Below, piece after piece: positions 4,392 through 6,154 of a DNA stretch of 6,154 nt. Position 1 is the first letter of the stretch; every line of letters begins with the position of its first letter. Location: contig NZ_CAJTMN010000107.1 of the NCBI RefSeq assembly GCF_910577125.1, positions 1 through 6,154 on the forward strand. Direction: 5' to 3'. The notes beneath the pieces were generated by a model. The model saw only the letters and a program-made list of their open reading frames with translations. It was not told where the DNA came from and ran no database searches. This stretch comes from an uncultured Rikenella sp. Its GTDB lineage: Bacteria > Bacteroidota > Bacteroidia > Bacteroidales > Rikenellaceae. The position numbers were made by a program, and so were the translations under genes.

Positions 4392-4421
4392 TTGAATAAA
4401 CCGAAAAAATCACTACCTTTG
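4392..4421 (+). promoter_or_regulatory. Bacteroidetes-type promoter of the L25 gene
   Basis: TTG (4392-4394), a 19-nt spacer and TACCTTTG (4414-4421) match the Bacteroidetes primary sigma-factor consensus (TTG, 19-21 nt, TAnnTTTG) exactly. Transcription would start near 4428, giving a leader of about 110 nt. In that leader CCGACG (4449-4454) can pair with CGTCGG (4495-4500), so a structured 5' region is possible, although autoregulation is not shown. Confidence 0.8.
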
Positions 4422-4539
4422 TCCCCGTTTCGGTCTTGTGCCGCGACACCGACGTGATGGGGGCGATGCTCATTGCCGGGCACCGACTGAGTAGCGTCGG
4501 GAAACAAACGATTTTCATAACCAAAAGACTATCAGAGAG

Positions 4540-5121
4540 ATGAAAACGATCGAAATCAAAGGTGCAGCCCGCACCGAATTCGGCAAAAAAGGAACCAACG
4601 CAGTGCGCCGGGCAGGGAACGTTCCGTGCGTGATTTACGGCGGGGGGGATACCGTGCACTTCGCCGTGCCCGCCACCGAGTTCAAACAGCTTATTTACAC
4701 CCCGCATTCTTATATTATCGAATTCGACATCGACGGTAAGAAAGAACGTGCCGTCATGCGTGAAGTCCAGTTCCACCCCGTGAGCGGCGACGTGCTGCAC
4801 GTAGACTTCTTCCGCGTGGACGAAAAGAAACCCGTGGCAGTCGACCTGCCCGTGGTGCTCACCGGTAACTCCGAAGGGGTGAAGCAAGGGGGTAAACTGA
4901 TCCTGAGCAAACGCAAACTGCGTGTTTCCGCTTTGGTGAAAGACCTGCCCGACACCGTCGAAGTGGACGTGACCGAGCTCGGCCTCGGGAAGTCGATCTT
5001 CGTCGGCGACCTGCATATCCCCGGCCTGGAAATTCTGACCCCGGCCACGACCGCAGTCTGCGCAGTCCGTATGACCCGTGCAGCCCGTGGGGCACAGGCT
5101 GCGGCTGCGGCAAGCAAATAG
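4540..5121 (+). CDS. rplY: 50S ribosomal protein bL25, CTC/TL5 two-domain form
   Basis: The 193-residue protein binds 5S rRNA in the large ribosomal subunit. The N-terminal L25 domain (about 1-90) begins MKTIEIKGAARTEFGKKGTN and contains AVRRAGNVPCVIYGG (22-36), the usual 5S-binding core start, and REVQFHPVSGDVLHVDFFRV (72-91). The C-terminal TL5/CTC domain (about 95-180) includes DLPVVLTGNSEGVKQGGKL and GDLHIPGLEILTPATTAVCAV. The length suits the long form and not the short E. coli-type L25. An Ala-rich tail (AAAAASK) ends it. The start is supported by a purine-rich CAGAGAG just upstream and by the canonical N-terminus. It has its own promoter and leads into pth, from which a terminator separates it. 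The name ctc is also used for this gene. Confidence 0.95.
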   Translation: MKTIEIKGAARTEFGKKGTNAVRRAGNVPCVIYGGGDTVHFAVPATEFKQLIYTPHSYIIEFDIDGKKERAVMREVQFHPVSGDVLHVDFFRVDEKKPVAVDLPVVLTGNSEGVKQGGKLILSKRKLRVSALVKDLPDTVEVDVTELGLGKSIFVGDLHIPGLEILTPATTAVCAVRMTRAARGAQAAAAASK

Positions 5122-5167
5122 TCCTTTTGCACGCATGGACGGAGGGAGAGACCTCCGGGAATGGATC

Positions 5168-5213
5168 AAGCGGTTTTCTGCTCTCGCCTGTCGAGGAGCA
5201 GGAAACCGCTTTT
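5168..5213 (+). terminator. Intrinsic terminator after the L25 gene
   Basis: AGCGGTTTTCTGCTC pairs with GAGCAGGAAACCGCT over 15 positions (one T-G wobble) around a 12-nt loop, flanked by AA upstream and TTTT at the 3' end. It lies between L25 and pth and should limit read-through, so pth probably needs its own start or relies on leakage. Confidence 0.8.
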
Positions 5214-5244
5214 CATCACCCAGCGGTCTGCCCTTGCGAGAATT

Positions 5245-5276
5245 TTGCCACTTCCTCACCCCTATCGATACCATTG
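5245..5276 (+). promoter_or_regulatory. Possible weak promoter for pth
   Basis: TTG (5245-5247) lies 21 nt before TACCATTG (5269-5276), which differs from TAnnTTTG at one position. The implied transcript start would fall at or just after the ATG of pth (5280), giving a leaderless message or requiring another promoter. Tentative. Confidence 0.3.
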
Positions 5277-5279
5277 CTT

Positions 5280-5846
5280 ATGAAATATCTGATCGTCGGC
5301 CTCGGCAACATCGGCGCCGAGTATGCCGATACACGCCACAATGCCGGATTCCGGGTGGCCGATGCGTTGGCCTCTGCAGCCGGAGCAACTTTTACCTCAG
5401 ACCGTTACGGTTCCGTCGCCGTCGTACGCCATCGGGGTCAGGAGCTTGTCGTGCTGAAGCCCTCGACCTACATGAACCTGAGCGGCAAGGCGGTACGCTA
5501 TTGGATGCAGCACGAGCGGATTCCGTTGGAACGCGTTTTTGTCGTCGTGGACGATATCGCCCTTCCGTTCGGTCACCTTCGGATTCGGAAGAACGGCTCC
5601 GACGGCGGCCACAACGGTTTGAAGAGTATCGCCGAGTGCGTCGGGAGTCAGGATTACGGTCGTTTACGGTTCGGCATCGGCGGCGACTTCGCCCGAGGTC
5701 AGCAGGTAGACTATGTGCTGGGGCACTGGACGGCGGAAGAATCCGCCGCCCTGCCCGAGCTGACCGACCGTTGCGCCGAAGCCATTCTTTCGTGGGTGAC
5801 CGAAGGCCCGGATCGCGCCATGAACCGTTTCAACACGAAGAAGTAG
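5280..5846 (+). CDS. pth: Peptidyl-tRNA hydrolase
   Basis: The 188-residue cytoplasmic enzyme releases peptides from prematurely dissociated peptidyl-tRNA so that the tRNA can be reused. The bacterial Pth signature is complete: GLGNIGAEY with Asn10, DTRHNAGF with the catalytic His20, KPSTYMNLSG with Asn66, VVVDDIALPFG with Asp91, and GSDGGHNGLKSI with Asn112, followed by RLRFGIG. By alignment these correspond to E. coli Asn10, His20, Asn68, Asp93 and Asn114. Length is normal. The start chosen is the canonical MKYLIVGLGN. A longer frame from 5127 would have to translate through the terminator and shows no homology. The L25-pth order is common in Bacteroidetes and other bacteria. The usual downstream neighbour is not seen; repeat DNA begins about 65 bp after the stop. 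Confidence 0.96.
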   Translation: MKYLIVGLGNIGAEYADTRHNAGFRVADALASAAGATFTSDRYGSVAVVRHRGQELVVLKPSTYMNLSGKAVRYWMQHERIPLERVFVVVDDIALPFGHLRIRKNGSDGGHNGLKSIAECVGSQDYGRLRFGIGGDFARGQQVDYVLGHWTAEESAALPELTDRCAEAILSWVTEGPDRAMNRFNTKK

Positions 5847-5912
5847 GGGCGGGCGCGGGGAAAGAATAGGACGAAGATTTGGGCTGAGGTTGCCGTAGCG
5901 ATGTGCGGCCGC

Positions 5913-5961
5913 AGCCTGAATCTTGCGGAGCCTAAGGCGTAGCGTAGCTAATTAAAAGTTC
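5913..5961. repeat. AGCCTGA..AGCT repeat box, copy 2
   Basis: This is the direct repeat of 2782-2831 (AGCCTGAATC, TTGCGGAGCC, TAAGGCGTAG, CGTAGCTA), 66 bp after the pth stop. TGCGGCCGCA (5904-5913), a perfect 10-bp palindrome, overlaps its left end. Confidence 0.8.
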
Positions 5962-5966
5962 TTTGT

Positions 5967-5990
5967 GTCGCTTTCTTTCAAGAAAGCGAC
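5967..5990. repeat. Perfect 11-bp stem with a 2-nt loop
   Basis: GTCGCTTTCTT pairs perfectly with AAGAAAGCGAC around TC. It fills the position that a 237-bp stretch occupies in the first repeat copy (2832-3068), so the joint between the two repeat parts is a site where different sequence is found. Confidence 0.7.
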
Positions 5991-6154
5991 AGTTCCATCC
6001 GGTTCAAAGCTCGACCGTCGCCCGCCCGCGTAAAAGAGGGATTTCGCTCGTTTTGCGGTGAGCAAAATCGAGATGAAATCCCAGCGGGCGACGGCAAATG
6101 CGGCGGAGCGATAGCGGAGCCGCAGTGAGGTGGACACGGGGCGGTGCTTGTGGC
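5986..6154. repeat. About 170-bp palindrome-bearing repeat, copy 2 (cut by the window edge)
   Basis: It matches 3069-3240. The central hairpin is 6015-6094, with outer stem CCGTCGCCCGC/GCGGGCGACGG and inner stem GGGATTTC/GAAATCCC unchanged. Substitutions lie mostly in the 5' bulge and the loop (GGTGA against GGCGA). The repeat appears to continue past the window. Confidence 0.85.

Noticed and set aside
4189..5274. 361-aa minus-strand frame over L25
   Set aside because: It is antisense to the clearly recognised L25 gene and its promoter, with no recognisable domain.

Overview
The window looks like chromosome from a GC-rich member of the Bacteroidales, most probably an Alistipes-like (Rikenellaceae) genome. 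The evidence is a textbook Bacteroidetes promoter (TTG, 19 nt, TACCTTTG) ahead of the L25 gene, the L25/CTC-pth gene order, absent or weak Shine-Dalgarno sequences, and C-terminal fragments of the FISUMP (Fibrobacter succinogenes major paralogous) family, which is abundant in that group. The genus is an inference.

Only three intact genes are convincing, all on the + strand: a 519-residue Wzx-type polysaccharide/lipid-linked oligosaccharide flippase (1186-2745), ribosomal protein bL25 of the two-domain CTC type (4540-5121), and peptidyl-tRNA hydrolase (5280-5846). bL25 and pth are separated by a strong intrinsic terminator. The flippase stands alone, with no other envelope-polysaccharide gene beside it.

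The rest, more than 2.5 kb, is a mosaic of repeats and hairpins. Region 1-1185 and region 3411-4278 share one module, read along the + strand: (i) a 62-66 codon C-terminal FISUMP fragment on the minus strand, without the rest of its gene; (ii) a 116-bp block with two near-perfect 6-nt-loop hairpins; (iii) one or more 74-78 nt hairpins whose outer ends (CGCGCGC / GCGCGCG) are fixed while the inner stem changes sequence but stays self-complementary; (iv) a 48-bp GC-rich element with its own covarying stem; (v) a recurring TCTACCC signature. A third FISUMP fragment lies between the first module and the flippase. The three fragments have identical 25-bp 3' ends and nearly identical 5' ends but very different interiors. 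Several variable columns fall on the first two positions of NNY codons, as in variable regions of diversity-generating retroelements (DGRs) or silent recombination cassettes. No reverse transcriptase, template region or recombinase is inside the window.

A second repeat family (an AGCCTGA..AGCT box followed by an about 80-nt palindrome) occurs downstream of the flippase (2782-3240) and again downstream of pth (5913 to the right edge). Between 2832 and 3530, and again at 4279-4391, there are many short perfect palindromes with 3-nt loops. The housekeeping genes therefore appear as islands in repeat-dense intergenic DNA; the repeats and the fragment cassettes, not the genes, are the unusual part.
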